Position numbers and translations under genes: made by a program. A stretch of DNA of 64,000 nucleotides from Sipunculus nudus (taxonomy: Eukaryota > Annelida > Sipuncula > Golfingiida > Sipunculidae). Below the pieces are notes generated by a model that made no database searches, had not been told where the DNA came from, and saw nothing but the letters and a program-made list of their open reading frames with translations. The first letter of the stretch is position 1. The number at the start of each line of letters is the position of its first letter. The DNA lies in NCBI GenBank assembly GCA_026874595.1, contig CM049313.1, forward strand, positions 32,422,008 to 32,486,007, given 5' to 3'. Below, one piece after another: positions 14,088-26,317 of the stretch.

Positions 14088-15157
14088 ACCAGTACACAGG
14101 TACCATACACTATATACGTAACTACACACGCACGTAGGTTGTCAGTTGAACACCAGTACACCGGTAACATACACCATACATAACTACACACGTACGTAGG
14201 TTGTCAGTAGAACAGCAGTACACAGGTAACATACACTATACATGACTATACACGCACGTAGGTTGTCAGTAGAACACCAGTACACAGGTACCATACACTA
14301 TATACGTAACTACACACGCACGTAGGTTGTCAGTTGAACACGAGTATACGGTAACATACACTAGACATAACTACATACGTACGTAGGTTGTCAGTAGAAC
14401 ACCAGTACACTGGTAACACACACTAAACATGACTATACACGTACGTTGGCTGTCAGTAGAACACCAGTACACAGGTAACATGCCCTATACATGAATACAC
14501 ACGCACGTAGGTTGTCAGTAGAACACCAGTACATAGGTAACATACACTTAATATAACTACACACGTACGTAGGCTGTCAGTAGAACTCCAGTACACCGGT
14601 AACATACACTACACATGACTACACACGCACGAATGATGTCAGTAGAACACCAGTACACAGGTATCATACACTATACATAACCACAGACGGACGTAGGCTG
14701 TCAGTAGAACACCAGTACACAGGTAACATACACTATACATGACTACACACGCACGTAGGCTGTCAGTAGAAAACCAGTACACAGGTAACATACACTATAC
14801 ATAAATACACACGTACGTAGGCTGTCAGTAGAACACAAGAACACAGGTATCATACTCTATACATGCCTACACACGCACGAAGGTTGTCAGTAGAACACCA
14901 GTACACAGGTACCATGCACTATACATAACTATACACGCACGTATGTTTAAGTAGAACACCAGTACAAAGGTAACACACACTATTCATAACTACATACGCA
15001 CGTATGTTGTCAACAACTAATATTCTGCTAGAAGGAACAATTACAAGTTCATCATTTTTGCCAATGTTCAGTAAATGTGTAACGATTACTGCTCTAGTTT
15101 TGGTATTGTGTGTCCTTATTTGTTCGTGTTCCACACCGTCAGGACACATGTACACGA

Positions 15158-17050
15158 TTTTTAGCTCAGCTGACTATAAGTCATCTAGATGAAATTTCGG
15201 CATAATGTTAGATGTCCCCAAGAACTCCTACCAAGCCGAAAACTGGGTCTTTGCGACTTCGATCCTTTGAGAAATTAAGGAAAAACCTCAATTTTTTTAT
15301 TAAAAACCTATTTTCACACTTCAGGACTGCCTAATATCGAAACCACTCATCTGTTTTTCCTCTTATATACCATAAATATTCCTCTATATAGTTCCTATGT
15401 ACGTGCCAGAAATTTGGTCTGCATTATATAATTTAAAAAAGTTATTGGCCCAAACATAATGCATTTTGTAAAAAATCAGGAAAGATATTTGATCACTTAA
15501 CACAAAACATGTTAAAGCTATGGACTTTTTTCCAGTTATATAACTTTAATTAATCAAAATTTTAATTGTATACCCAAAATTAGATCTAAATCTTTTAAAT
15601 TTTTTAAAATATTAGCAAAAATAAAAAATTGGTACCTTAAATTTTACCCAACTTTGACCATGGCACGTTTTTTTTTCCTGTTAGTACTGTGGATCTAATT
15701 TTCATAGCATGTACAAATAAGGATTTAATCTGTTAAAATCTGAAATTTGAAAATAAAAGCTGCAAAATAAGGCTAGTTATTGAATTTTTTTGGAGGCTCT
15801 TGTTGTATTTCCTTACATTGTCAAGTAGCCACTGTGGTCACTCTTGGTCATTCAGTGCAGCTCTCTATGCTCCCAAGGTTGTTGGCATAATTTTAGATGT
15901 CCCCAAGATCTCCCAAGCTGAAAACGGGGTCTTTGCGACTTTGTTCCTTTGAAAAATTAAGGAAAAACCTCAATTTTTTTTTATTAAAAACCTATTTTCA
16001 CATTTCAGGACAGCCTAACTACGAAACCACTCACCTGTTTTTTCTCATATTTACCATAAATATTCCTCTATATAGTTCCTATGTACATGCCAGAAATTAG
16101 GTCTGTATTGTATGATTTAAAAAAAGTTATGGGCTCAAACAATGCATTTTGTAAAAAATCAGGAAAGATATTTGATCACTTAACACAAAACATTTTAAAG
16201 CTATGGACTTTTTTTCGAGTAATATATCTTTAATTAATCAAAATTAAATTGTATACATAAAATTAGATCAAAATCTGTTAATTTTTTTAAAATATTAGCA
16301 AAAATAACAAATTGGTACCTTATATTTTGCCTAAATTTGACCATGGCACGTTTTTTTCTTATAAATACATTTGATTTAATTTTCACAGCCAGTTTACATA
16401 TGTATATAATCTGATGAATTTTGAATTTGAAAGTATAAGCTTAAAAAATAGTCTAGCTATTGAAGTTTTTTAGAAGCCTTAATGTATTTGTATTTTCTAG
16501 CATCATGACCCTACTTTTGTTTACCTAGTAATAAAAAATTGGCATAATGTTAGATGTAATTGTAAATATAAGAAAACATAAGAATGGCTGAGACTTTTTT
16601 TTTCAGGAATATAACATCATTTAATCAAAATTCAATTGTATACCGAAAATTAGATATGAAATTTGCAATTTTTTTAAGTTATTAGCATAAATATAAAATC
16701 AGTACCTGAAATTTTGCCCAACTTTGGCCACGGCACGATTTTTTCCTGGAAGTACTGTGGATGTTATTTTCACAGCATGTACACATAAGGATTTAATCTG
16801 TTAAAATCTGAAATTTGAAAAATAAAAGCTGCAAAATTAGGCTAGTTATTGAATTTGTTTGGAGGCTCTTGTTGGATTCCCTTACATTGTCAAGCAGTCC
16901 ACTGAGGTCACTGTAGGTCATTCAATGCAACTCTCTATGCTCCCCAGGCTGTTATGTAATCCCATCACTCGGGCAAGCCCTCTCTCTTGTTGAGCAGTTA
17001 CTAATATTTTCCAAAATTCAGCTGAGCAACGTGACCCATGGGTCCCTTGT
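15158..17050 (-). mobile_element. Family E element with ~700-bp tandem core (E2)
   Basis: The ends are GCTCAGCTGA at 15164-15173 and TCAGCTGAGC at 17018-17027, followed by GACCCATGGGTC at 17033-17044. This orientation places the element on the minus strand. The interior has about three diverged units (15190-15880, 15890-16490, 16540-16950). The first two start with ggcataat and (t)tagatgtccccaaga, and the units share runs such as aaggatttaatctgtt, ttgtcaagtag and ggcacg. The same core occurs in the elements at 26.3-28.9 and 57.5-61.7 kb in plus orientation. No protein-coding frame is present. Inference: a non-autonomous transposon sitting in the death-domain intron. Confidence 0.7.
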
Positions 17051-17945
17051 TTTTATTTTGGAACAAAAATTTGCTAAGCATTAATATATAGCCAGACATC
17101 AACATCAGACAGTGCATAAATGTAAAACATCTATGCCATTTAAGGTGTTTTCGTTAGCTGACAAGCCGTATGCAGCGGCGGATTCGGATCCCTCCCCCTT
17201 TTACGACCTAAAATCTATAAAATACGATGATATTTACTTAATTACGACAAGCAACCCTGAATGGTGGGTTTCCCTTCTTCTTTATTTCAATATTCCTGCA
17301 TGTGAGAGTATGTAGACTTGTTTACCTGTGCCAGTGTGTTCGAGCCCGCCGGTACCATCCCCCCCCCCGATCCTAAACCCGCCCGTTGTAAGAAAACTTG
17401 CATACATACACACACAACACACGTCCTTACTCCTTCTAATTCCATGTCTATATGTGAAGTACCAATTAATTCATAAAATTTCAATAAGACCAGTGTGTGC
17501 CTGTATATACATGAATACGGTCGGTTGAGTGAACATATACAAGTTCATTAGTCATAAGTAAACATTTTTCTACCTGTAGGTACGCCGTATCAGTGGGAAT
17601 GGTCAGTTTTTGGAAAATAATGCCCCAAAGATTAATTTAACCACACATTTTTTTTCGGCGTAGCTCGATAAATCACACCAGATCAGTTGTGTTATACGCC
17701 TTGTAAGGATGTTTAGTTAGTCGCATCAGGAATTTCAAACACACACACAACATTATTATACAGGGAGTAGAAATCCTGTACACAGGTAACTAGAGGTAGA
17801 CCGTGATTGTAATTTGCATATATTTCTCTATTAGAATATCTATTTTTATGGCAAAAAATAAATACATGTGCATGCATAATGTGTTATCTGACAAATTTAG
17901 GGATAAATGGTGATGCAATTTAGAATTGTGCATCAACATATATTC

Positions 17946-17947
<2 letters not shown>
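17051..17947. other. Intronic sequence, no gene seen
   Basis: This stretch is mostly unique sequence in the death-domain intron. It has a C-rich patch near 17348-17390 (a run of nine or more C at about 17360) and an agcggcggattcggatccct stretch near 17178, but no exon with credible splice signals and no repeated unit. Confidence 0.4.

Positions 17948-18002
<55 letters not shown>
17948..18002. repeat. (TA)n microsatellite
   Basis: Uninterrupted TA dinucleotides for about 55 bp. A shorter related run lies at about 18350-18369. Apparent Tyr/Ile-repeat open frames here are artefacts of the dinucleotide. Confidence 0.95.
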
Positions 18003-18003
<1 letters not shown>

Positions 18004-18384
18004 CAAATATATAACATTTATAAACTTGAAAAAATTGATGTAATGAAAAGAATGAGGATCTAATGCAAACATTTGTTCATTATTTTCCTGCCTCAGCAGA
18101 ATATGAAATAAAGTGAATGACTTTGTTTGTTCACCTTTCTGTCTGTTTATAAATATTTTGTAAAAAGGAATAAACTTTTCCTCCTGTAAGCACTTAAATT
18201 TCATTTCCTGTGTGTATATGCAGAGGTGTTGTAAATCTCACAATTAACCCCCCTCCCCTGCCATTGAGTCTTGCCCATGAGTTTTATATAGCAACTAGAT
18301 ATACATGTATTATATTCTTGCCTCAGCAGAATGGGCATTCAAATGCTAATATATATATATATATATATTTAAAAAAAAGTATAT

Positions 18385-18447
18385 TGTGCATTTGCTACAG
18401 TTTTCCGAAATTCAGCTGAGCCACGTGACCCATGGGTCCCTTGTTTA
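18385..18447 (-). mobile_element. Solo 5' end of a family E element (E3)
   Basis: TCAGCTGAGC at 18412-18421 is followed by GACCCATGGGTC at 18427-18438 and cccttgttt. The bases before it (tttgctacagttttccgaaa) are the reverse complement of the start of the elements at 58.8 and 59.4 kb. No matching opposite end is visible nearby, so this is a truncated copy. Confidence 0.55.
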
Positions 18448-19305
<858 letters not shown>

Positions 19306-19828
19306 ATTCTCAAATAAAAATGGACCTCCGAGGTTCTTGTGGTAAAGGCTTCACGGACGGATTTTTTTTGTGGCAAACTATTATACAAATTTGTACAGCA
19401 ATGAAGATCAAGGTTAACTTTTCAAGCGTTGCATTTTTACTGAGGACACATTTTCTTTATTATATTGGGGCACAGACGAGGGCATGAATAAATATTGTTT
19501 TATATTTTAAAGGAGACCAGTCAGTATTTAATCATGTATAAAAAGTTTTATATTTTAAAGAAGATATATCATTATTTAATCATGTATAAATAGTTTAATA
19601 TTTTAAAGTGGATCAACCAGTATTTAACGTGAAAAGCTCTCATTTTTCAAGTGTCCGGATGTTGTGAACATTTCAATATTCCTTTATGTATATTTATATT
19701 TGTAGAACAAATAAGACGAAAAGCAAACCTACAAGTCGATAAACCATCCACAGGAAAATACTGTCGGATATCCTGACAACAACCTATCATATGCAGCGAC
19801 CAGCTGTCTATCAAAGTGGTGCTACCTT
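19306..19828. other. Probable 3' UTR or intron, no further exon seen
   Basis: AT-rich sequence with AATAAA at 19313-19318 and 19487-19492. A short diverged duplication recurs at about 19498-19640: tatattttaaag and atttaatcatgtataaa appear two to three times at roughly 50-bp spacing. If the upstream exon is terminal, this is its 3' UTR. Confidence 0.4.
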
Positions 19829-19929
19829 GTTGCCAGGCAACAATGCCCGCCTCTCAGTGTGATTGGCCGAAGAACACAAGTGAACGGGACTGACAACCAA
19901 TCAACAGCCATCGACTGCAATGATATAAG
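19829..19929 (+). promoter_or_regulatory. Candidate promoter: X-box, two CCAAT boxes, TATA-like motif
   Basis: GTTGCCAGGCAAC (19829-19841) is a perfect 13-base palindrome with the form of the X-box bound by RFX factors. Twenty bases on is GATTGGCC (inverted CCAAT, 19861-19868). CCAAT follows at 19897-19901 and GATATAAGC at 19922-19930. An X-box next to an inverted CCAAT (Y-box) at about this spacing is a known promoter arrangement, and RFX X-boxes mark many ciliary genes. About 90 bp downstream, an ATG at 20019 with A at -3 opens the short frame MCGRITPNDRDG, which runs into a strong donor, ct|gtaagg, at 20056/20057. Each motif could arise by chance; their clustering is the argument. No transcript evidence is available here. 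Confidence 0.35.
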
Positions 19930-22344
19930 CCGAGTATCTGAATAGAAAATCGGTCATGCAGAAAGTCCAATAATAATTTTTTTATACAACATTTCCCCCA
20001 AATCTCTGATAATTGACGATGTGTGGACGGATCACTCCAAATGATCGCGATGGTCTGTAAGGGTATATGTTGTCTGAATGGAGCAGAGAAAGGCCTGTGT
20101 CCTGTGTATGTTTCTATTTGTGTATAACAGGAGCCTTTCAATTATAGAATGGAACCTTTTTCTCTACTTTTGGCCTTTGACAATGGTTTCTATCAGCGGA
20201 ACCGAGCAGGGGTCTTTTTCTACCGTGACGTCATGGATTTTTGACAGGAACGTCTGGTGTATTATAATGTACTCTTATTTAGTATCTGATTTACTGAGAT
20301 TACATAATTGTCAGTGTTGTGGGCTACACCAGAGAAGCTGTTCGTGCGTGGAGTGAAGCATCTGCATTGATATCGAAAAGAGATATTTTACATAGTTACA
20401 TATTCTATCACCCGTTTGACCGTTTATGTTTCAGGAGACTGATTTTGTGATGTATGAAAATGGACCACAGTGGTTAAAGGCCCTTTCTACTCATGTATTT
20501 GACGAAAAGTCTCATTACTCCATACCATGAGACTGCTTGAAGTTCTGAAATTAAATCCGGTACATTAAAATCATGATAAAAATTATGTACATTTAAAATA
20601 TGTTGCACATAGAAAATTTTTTCTCATCCAAAAGCCTGTAGTTCAGTAGGGCAACCACTGTAGCAAACTACACCATGGCTGATTACAGAATTTGATTAGG
20701 CATCTGATCAGTAGAGACCGACCTTTATGACCTCAAGAAAAGTAAACTTGTTATAAAGTTTCACCAGTACATTTCATGAACCGCAAGAGAAAATTGATAC
20801 CGCAAGAGACTAATAAAATCGCAAGAGACTAATACCTTGTTTAGTGTATATCCATTAAAGATGATTAATTAGACGTGTAATGTTAGCCTGCTTGGCATAA
20901 AGTTATTTTGTGATATTTTAGAGTACGGGTTGTTGTACAATTGTTTCTTTGAAAAAAAATTCATGTCGAACTGACACTTCCTCCGGCTTGTGTTTCCTTC
21001 ATGATGCAATGTATTTCAACATTTAGTAGTTTACCCCGAAACAAAATGTTAAGGCAGTTCTGACTCTCACTCTGTCCAAGATGCCTTATTGAATTCCGCA
21101 ATAAAAGTTATGAAAGCTCAATGTAATCAGGTCCAGAATTCTTCACGACAGATAGTGGTGCATGCACGTCGGGACGTGCTTTAGACACATTCCAAAAGTT
21201 GGGTATATGTTTTACAATAAACTGGGCCAGATCGGAGCCATTTTTTGTTTCTCATATATATTCCATGCCACCTCTGTAAATGCACTGAGCAGCTAATGTA
21301 AAAAAAATACAGGACAAGGCTCTACTAAGAACCCATACCCAACACTTCCCGAATTATATCCTTTTCTATTGCGTTTTTCTTCATACTTTGCAACATACAA
21401 ACTAGAACGTTTGACGGGTGATTTTTGCTTATAAACATTGATACCGTATTTCCTTGATCAGACGCCGGGCCTTAATTAGACGTCTGTCTTAATTAGTGGC
21501 TGGGTCAAAACAATGTCTTAGAAAAGTAAACGCCCGCCTAAAATTGATGCCGGTCTTGTTCGGGCATCAGAGTAGTTTCCATGTTCGCGCCAGATGTTTT
21601 TCCCCATCACCATAATGTGTGCTTTTATGGGTCAATTTTTCCGGAGATTGATGTATGAATTTCTGTTTGTAAATCCTCTATAAATCTTTCTTTTATTGTA
21701 CGAGTCATGGCTATTTTTCAATAACGGACGCCAAATATTTATGATTCGTCCAGTAGGTTTAAAACCGGTCACCAATCCTAGCTATCGCGGCAAAAATAAA
21801 ATATCAGCAGTGCAAGAGGAGGCCAACACTCGGACACTCGTGCTCCTTGCTTTCATTTTTTAAGTGCATCCGTTCGTTACCTGAACCCCACTACCTAGAT
21901 CATCTTAAAGTTATAAATAATATTTACTTCGTGTCGGCATCCAATACGTTCAGAGTATGAAATATTGTCGGTGGTAAATATAAGTTAGCCGTATATACCA
22001 GGTCATTAACCAGTTATTACCATGAAACTCCCTAGCACTTGGTCTCGAGAACCCGCGTGGACAGATGCTTGTGTACAACTGCAAAGTCTTCAAATTATAG
22101 TACACAGTGGGAGCAAATGTCCGTCCTTCTAATGCATATAATAACCACTTTTTTATTAGGGGATGTCTTATAAACTATAATTCTTATATATCTTATATTA
22201 AAATTATGAAATTTGTTTTTCGTGAAAGTGTGAAATGCTTGAAAACTCGAGACATGTTCATCACTGGACGAATTTCAATAATTTTACATGATTTTTTTTA
22301 AAGTTTATGGTTTTAAATTTTTCCTCTACAAATGATATCGGGAT
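19930..22344. other. Mostly unique sequence, no confirmed gene
   Basis: Apart from the possible first exon at about 19950-20056, I see no exon I can defend. A short dispersed-repeat-like piece at about 21443-21560 contains accgtatttccttgatcaga, then cgccgggccttaattagacg, and later aaacgcccgcct. This resembles a class of short interspersed repeats common in invertebrates. The remainder is AT-rich and non-repetitive. Confidence 0.4.
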
Positions 22345-24180
22345 ATAAAAAAAAGTACTCTCGTTATCATGGGCAAACTAAGAAAGTACTCTCATCTGTT
22401 ACCATGGGCCAACTAAGAAAGTACTCTCATAACATCTGTTACCATGGGCAAACTAAGAAAGTACCCTCGTTATCATGGGCAAACTAAGAAAGTACCCTCG
22501 TTATCATGGGCACACTAAGAAAGTACTCTCATCTGTTACCATGGGCAAACTAAGAAAGTACTCTCATCTCATATGTTACCATGGGCAAACTAAGAAAGAA
22601 CTCTAATCTGTTACCATGGGCAAGCTAAGAAAGTACTTTTATCTCATCTGTTACCATGGGCTAACTAAGAAAGTACTCTCATCTGTTACCATGGGCCAAC
22701 TAAGAAAGCACTCTCATCTCATCTGTTACCATGGGCAAACTAAGAAAGTACTTTCCTCTCATCTGTTACCATGGGCAAGCTAAGAAAGTACTCTCATCTG
22801 TTACCATGGGCCAACTAAGAAAGCACTCTCATCTCATCTGTTACCATGGGCAAACTAAGAAAGTACTTTCCTCTCATCTGTTACCATGGGCAAACTAAGA
22901 AAGTACTCTCATCTGTTACCATGGGCCAACTAAGAAAGCACTCTCATCTCATCTGTTACCATGGGCAAACTAAGAAAGTACTTTCCTCTCATCTGTTACC
23001 ATGGGCAAACTAAGAAAGTACTTTCCTCTCATCTGTTACCATGGGCAAGCTAAGAAAGTACTCTCATCTGTTACCATGGGCCAACTAAGAAAGCACTCTC
23101 ATCTCATCTATTACCATGGGCAAACTAAGAAAGTACTTTCCTCTCATCTGTTACCATGGGCAAACTAAGAAAGTACTTTCCTCTCATCTGTTACCATGGG
23201 CAAGCTAAGAAAGTACTCTCATCTGTTACCATGGGCCAACTAAGAAAGCACTCTCATCTCATCTGTTACCATGGGCAAACTAAGAAAGTACTTTCCTCTC
23301 ATCTGTTACCATGGGCAAACTAAGAAAGTACTTTCCTCTCATCTGTTACCATGGGCAAGCTAAGAAAGTACTCTCATCTGTTACCATGGGCCAACTAAGA
23401 AAGCACTCTCATCTCATCTGTTACCATGGGCAAACTAAGAAAGTACTTTCCTCTCATCTGTTACCATGGGCAAGCTAAGAAAGTACTCTCATCTGTTACC
23501 ATGGGCCAACTAAGAAAGCACTCTCATCTCATCTGTTACCATGGGCAAACTAAGAAAGTACTTTCCTCTCATCTGTTACCATGGGCAAACTAAGAAAGTA
23601 CTCTCATCTCATCTGTTACCATGGGCAAACTAAGAAAGTACTCTCATCTGTTACCATGGGCCAACTAAGAAAGCACTCTCATCTCATCTGTTACCATGGG
23701 CAAACTAAGAAAGTACTTTCCTCTCATCTGTTACCATGGGCAAGCTAAGAAAGTACTCTCATCTGTTACCATGGGCCAACTAAGAAAGCACTCTCATCTC
23801 ATCTGTTACCATGGGCAAACTAAGAAAGTACTTTCCTCTCATCTGTTACCATGGGCAAACTAAGAAAGTACTTTCCTCTCATCTGTTACCATGGGCAAAC
23901 TAAGAAAGTACTTTCCTCTCATCTGTTACCATGGGCAAACTAAGAAAGTACTTTCCTCTCATCTGTTACCATGGGCAAGCTAAGAAAGTACTCTCATCTC
24001 ATCTGTTCCCATCGGCAAACTAAGAAAGTACTCTCATCTGTTACCATGGGCCAACTAAGAAAGCACTCTCATCTCATCTATTACCATGGGCAAACTAAGA
24101 AAGAACTCTAATCTGTTACCATGGGCAAACTAAGAAACTACTCTCATTTGTAACTATGGGCCAACTAAGAAAGTACTGCG
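22345..24180 (+). repeat. Minisatellite, 35/40-bp unit, about 48 copies
   Basis: The base unit is accatgggcaaactaagaaa followed by gtactctcatctgtt (35 bp). A 40-bp form has an extra ctcat. A ggccaac...gcactctc variant marks a higher-order unit: its positions 22691, 22806, 22921, 23076, 23231, 23386, 23501, 23656 and 23771 are separated by 115 or 155 bp, which is three or four monomers. Edge units at both ends are more irregular. It has no coding potential. Confidence 0.97.
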
Positions 24181-25086
24181 CTCTTAATGTTTATCTCTGT
24201 ACCTCCAGACCTTTATACCAGCGACTTTATATCAGTCTCCCTTCAAATAATCATTTCGCTATAAATGAAACGTATAATCTATGATCTGACTCAAAATTTA
24301 ATGATCAAACACTTTGGATTCATATTATCCAATTACTTTCACGCCGAACTACTTGTCTATACTCGAACTATATGTCATGCCAGTGAATAGTTGTAGCCTA
24401 TATTTGCAATTGGAAACCGTACGACATTCAGACCCATACAAAAATGTAGGGAATTTCCCAATGACTCTAATACCTACATACCAAATTTAGGATATTCAAA
24501 TATCCTTGCGGGGGACGAGAAGAGTCCCTATGAATTGAATACATGGTGGAACGGTTTAACGGCGGACTTCATAAAGACATTTTAAAGAATGTGAAACGTT
24601 CTGCAACAAATTTTTAGGGTTAAAATTAAGTTCGGATAACGTATTCGTGGATACTTATAACGTCATAACCAAAATGAGTCCACTTTTAATTATAGTTAAT
24701 CAGAATTACCGAAGACATTATAAAGTTTATACTTATCATGTGCACTGCTAAGGGCATGCAACTTGTTTACCGATTATCACCAAAACAAATCTTATAAAAA
24801 CACATACGCGCGACGAAAGCCATTCTCTCCACACAAAGTTTAGGTATGTACTTAATTTATCTGTTGGTCTTAATACAGCTATGTACATTAAATAAATTTC
24901 TTTCTGCCAGGCCGTTTTATTATCTTCATACAAAATAAGAGAAAAAAATCATGCAAAATGGTAATGTGTTTGCGCGTCGTCACTCCGGCAGTGCTTCAGG
25001 GTATCCATTTTGGCGAGTCCTCACAAGACAACCGTCCGTGATAATCCAGTATCCCGGCCTGTGGAAGGAAATATAATATAAGGGTG
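24181..25086. other. Unique sequence, no gene seen
   Basis: AT-rich single-copy-looking DNA between a minisatellite and a microsatellite. It has short open frames only, and none has recognisable protein similarity or splice context. Confidence 0.4.
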
Positions 25087-25090
25087 TATA

Positions 25091-25177
<87 letters not shown>
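25087..25177. repeat. (TA)n microsatellite
   Basis: About 90 bp of TA dinucleotides with one tgtgta interruption near the left end. The Tyr/Ile open frames across it are artefacts. Confidence 0.95.
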
Positions 25178-25179
<2 letters not shown>

Positions 25180-25227
25180 GTATACTGCAAACACATCTAG
25201 ATTAAAAGCAAATTGAAATAAAAAAAA

Positions 25228-25368
25228 CACATGCCAAGATTACAGACAACCCACATAAATTACAAGGCTAAATTACACAACGCTGAAATCACATCAAACA
25301 CATGGAAAGATTACAAACAACCCACATATTAATCACCAGGCTAAATTACACAACGTACAACTGCAATT
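25228..25368 (+). repeat. Two-copy tandem duplication, 70-bp unit
   Basis: gattacagacaacccacat at 25239 recurs as gattacaaacaacccacat at 25309, and aggctaaattacacaacg is repeated in both. The two copies differ by several substitutions, so it is an old local duplication. Confidence 0.8.
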
Positions 25369-26317
25369 TTTCCACTTTATCCCTTAACACAATCGTAACT
25401 TCATTTCCTGTTGACTTTTGCACTATGACATTTCTCGACCCTTTCTCACTCTTTTTGTTTTTGAAGGTTCACCAATATGATGTCGGTAATGATGTAATAA
25501 CAGTCACAGAAGGTTTCTTGTGCAGTCGATAATTTCAAAACTCGACAGGTCTCAAACGAGCCACCCTATCTCAGGTTGTTCTCAGATCAGTTTCAAAGTT
25601 ACCGGTGACAGTCACGGTCAACTGAAGCTGCTCTCAGAAAAACTCAAATCCTTAACCACGTATCACTCAAGCCGACTGATCAAAGTCCTGCTGCATTAAC
25701 CGGTCTTACTAGCTACTCTACTACATCACATATCAAACCGAGAAACTATAATGTCACCCGAACCAGAAAAACTGACACCCAAGAGAGACAGCTTTTAACC
25801 CCCTCCAAAAAAAGACCCTTCTAAAATGTATGAAATTAAAGATTTGTATCTCGTGTTAATCTGGTCCACTGACCCAATTATATGAAAACTGACACCGATA
25901 ACTTCAATGATAGGTGACACAAGCGCAATTACAACTTTTACATGTTTATAACTAAGTTTTTATATTTATAATGTTAAAATTTCTAATGATATGCATATAT
26001 TTTCTATTTTCGTCTACTACCACCTTAATATGCATACAGATATTTCAGAATCCCAAAAAGAATTCAGTACCAGTTAGTATAAGATGGAAATTTTTATAAC
26101 TTACCATAAATTCATTACCAAAAGTTTTTGCACCTATATTTAAAAATACGGTCAATTTTAAGGTTTCCCCGGTGATTTCGCAGTTTGGCCTTCAGGTCTA
26201 TTTATTTATTAAATTTTCAAACAAAGAGCTTTCCTCAGAGTCTAAGATGACAACCGGTCTGCTCGATGTTAAAGCATGTCCTCCTTAACAATTTCAGGAT
26301 ATCACCCATGGATAAAA
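25369..26317. other. Unique sequence, no gene seen
   Basis: No repeated unit and no convincing exon. The open frame spanning 25302-25532 is unremarkable and overlaps the local duplication. Confidence 0.4.

Larger units (their letters stand above)
3455..15014 (+). repeat. 11.6-kb satellite array, ~62-64-bp monomer, exon-boundary derived
   Basis: About 185 head-to-tail monomers of 62-64 bp form the array. The typical unit reads gtagaacaccagtacacagg, then taccatacactatatacgta, then actacacacgcacgtaggtt, then gtca. Variants alternate, for example cagtAGAACACC versus cagtTGAACACC, and CACAGGTACC versus CACCGGTAAC. The first monomer (3455-3516) overlaps the last 19 bases of the exon and its splice donor, so each unit carries a copy of coding sequence for VEHQYTG and a CAG|GTA-like donor. 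Units at the right edge (14340-15010) are more diverged than the centre, as expected for an array homogenised internally. Short open frames in this region are by-products of the repeat. The array sits inside the death-domain intron. Confidence 0.97.

Noticed and set aside
3455-15014. CRISPR-like array
   Set aside because: Units are contiguous and homologous along their full length with no unique spacers, and the context is an animal intron.
17944-18204. Tyr/Ile-rich open frames near 18 kb and 25 kb
   Set aside because: They are translations of (TA)n microsatellites.
20435-20530. Possible exon after the acceptor gtttatgtttcag (32 open codons to TGA)
   Set aside because: The acceptor is good, but the phase does not fit the death-domain exon (a stop results in phase 1), no similarity is recognised, and frames this short are common.
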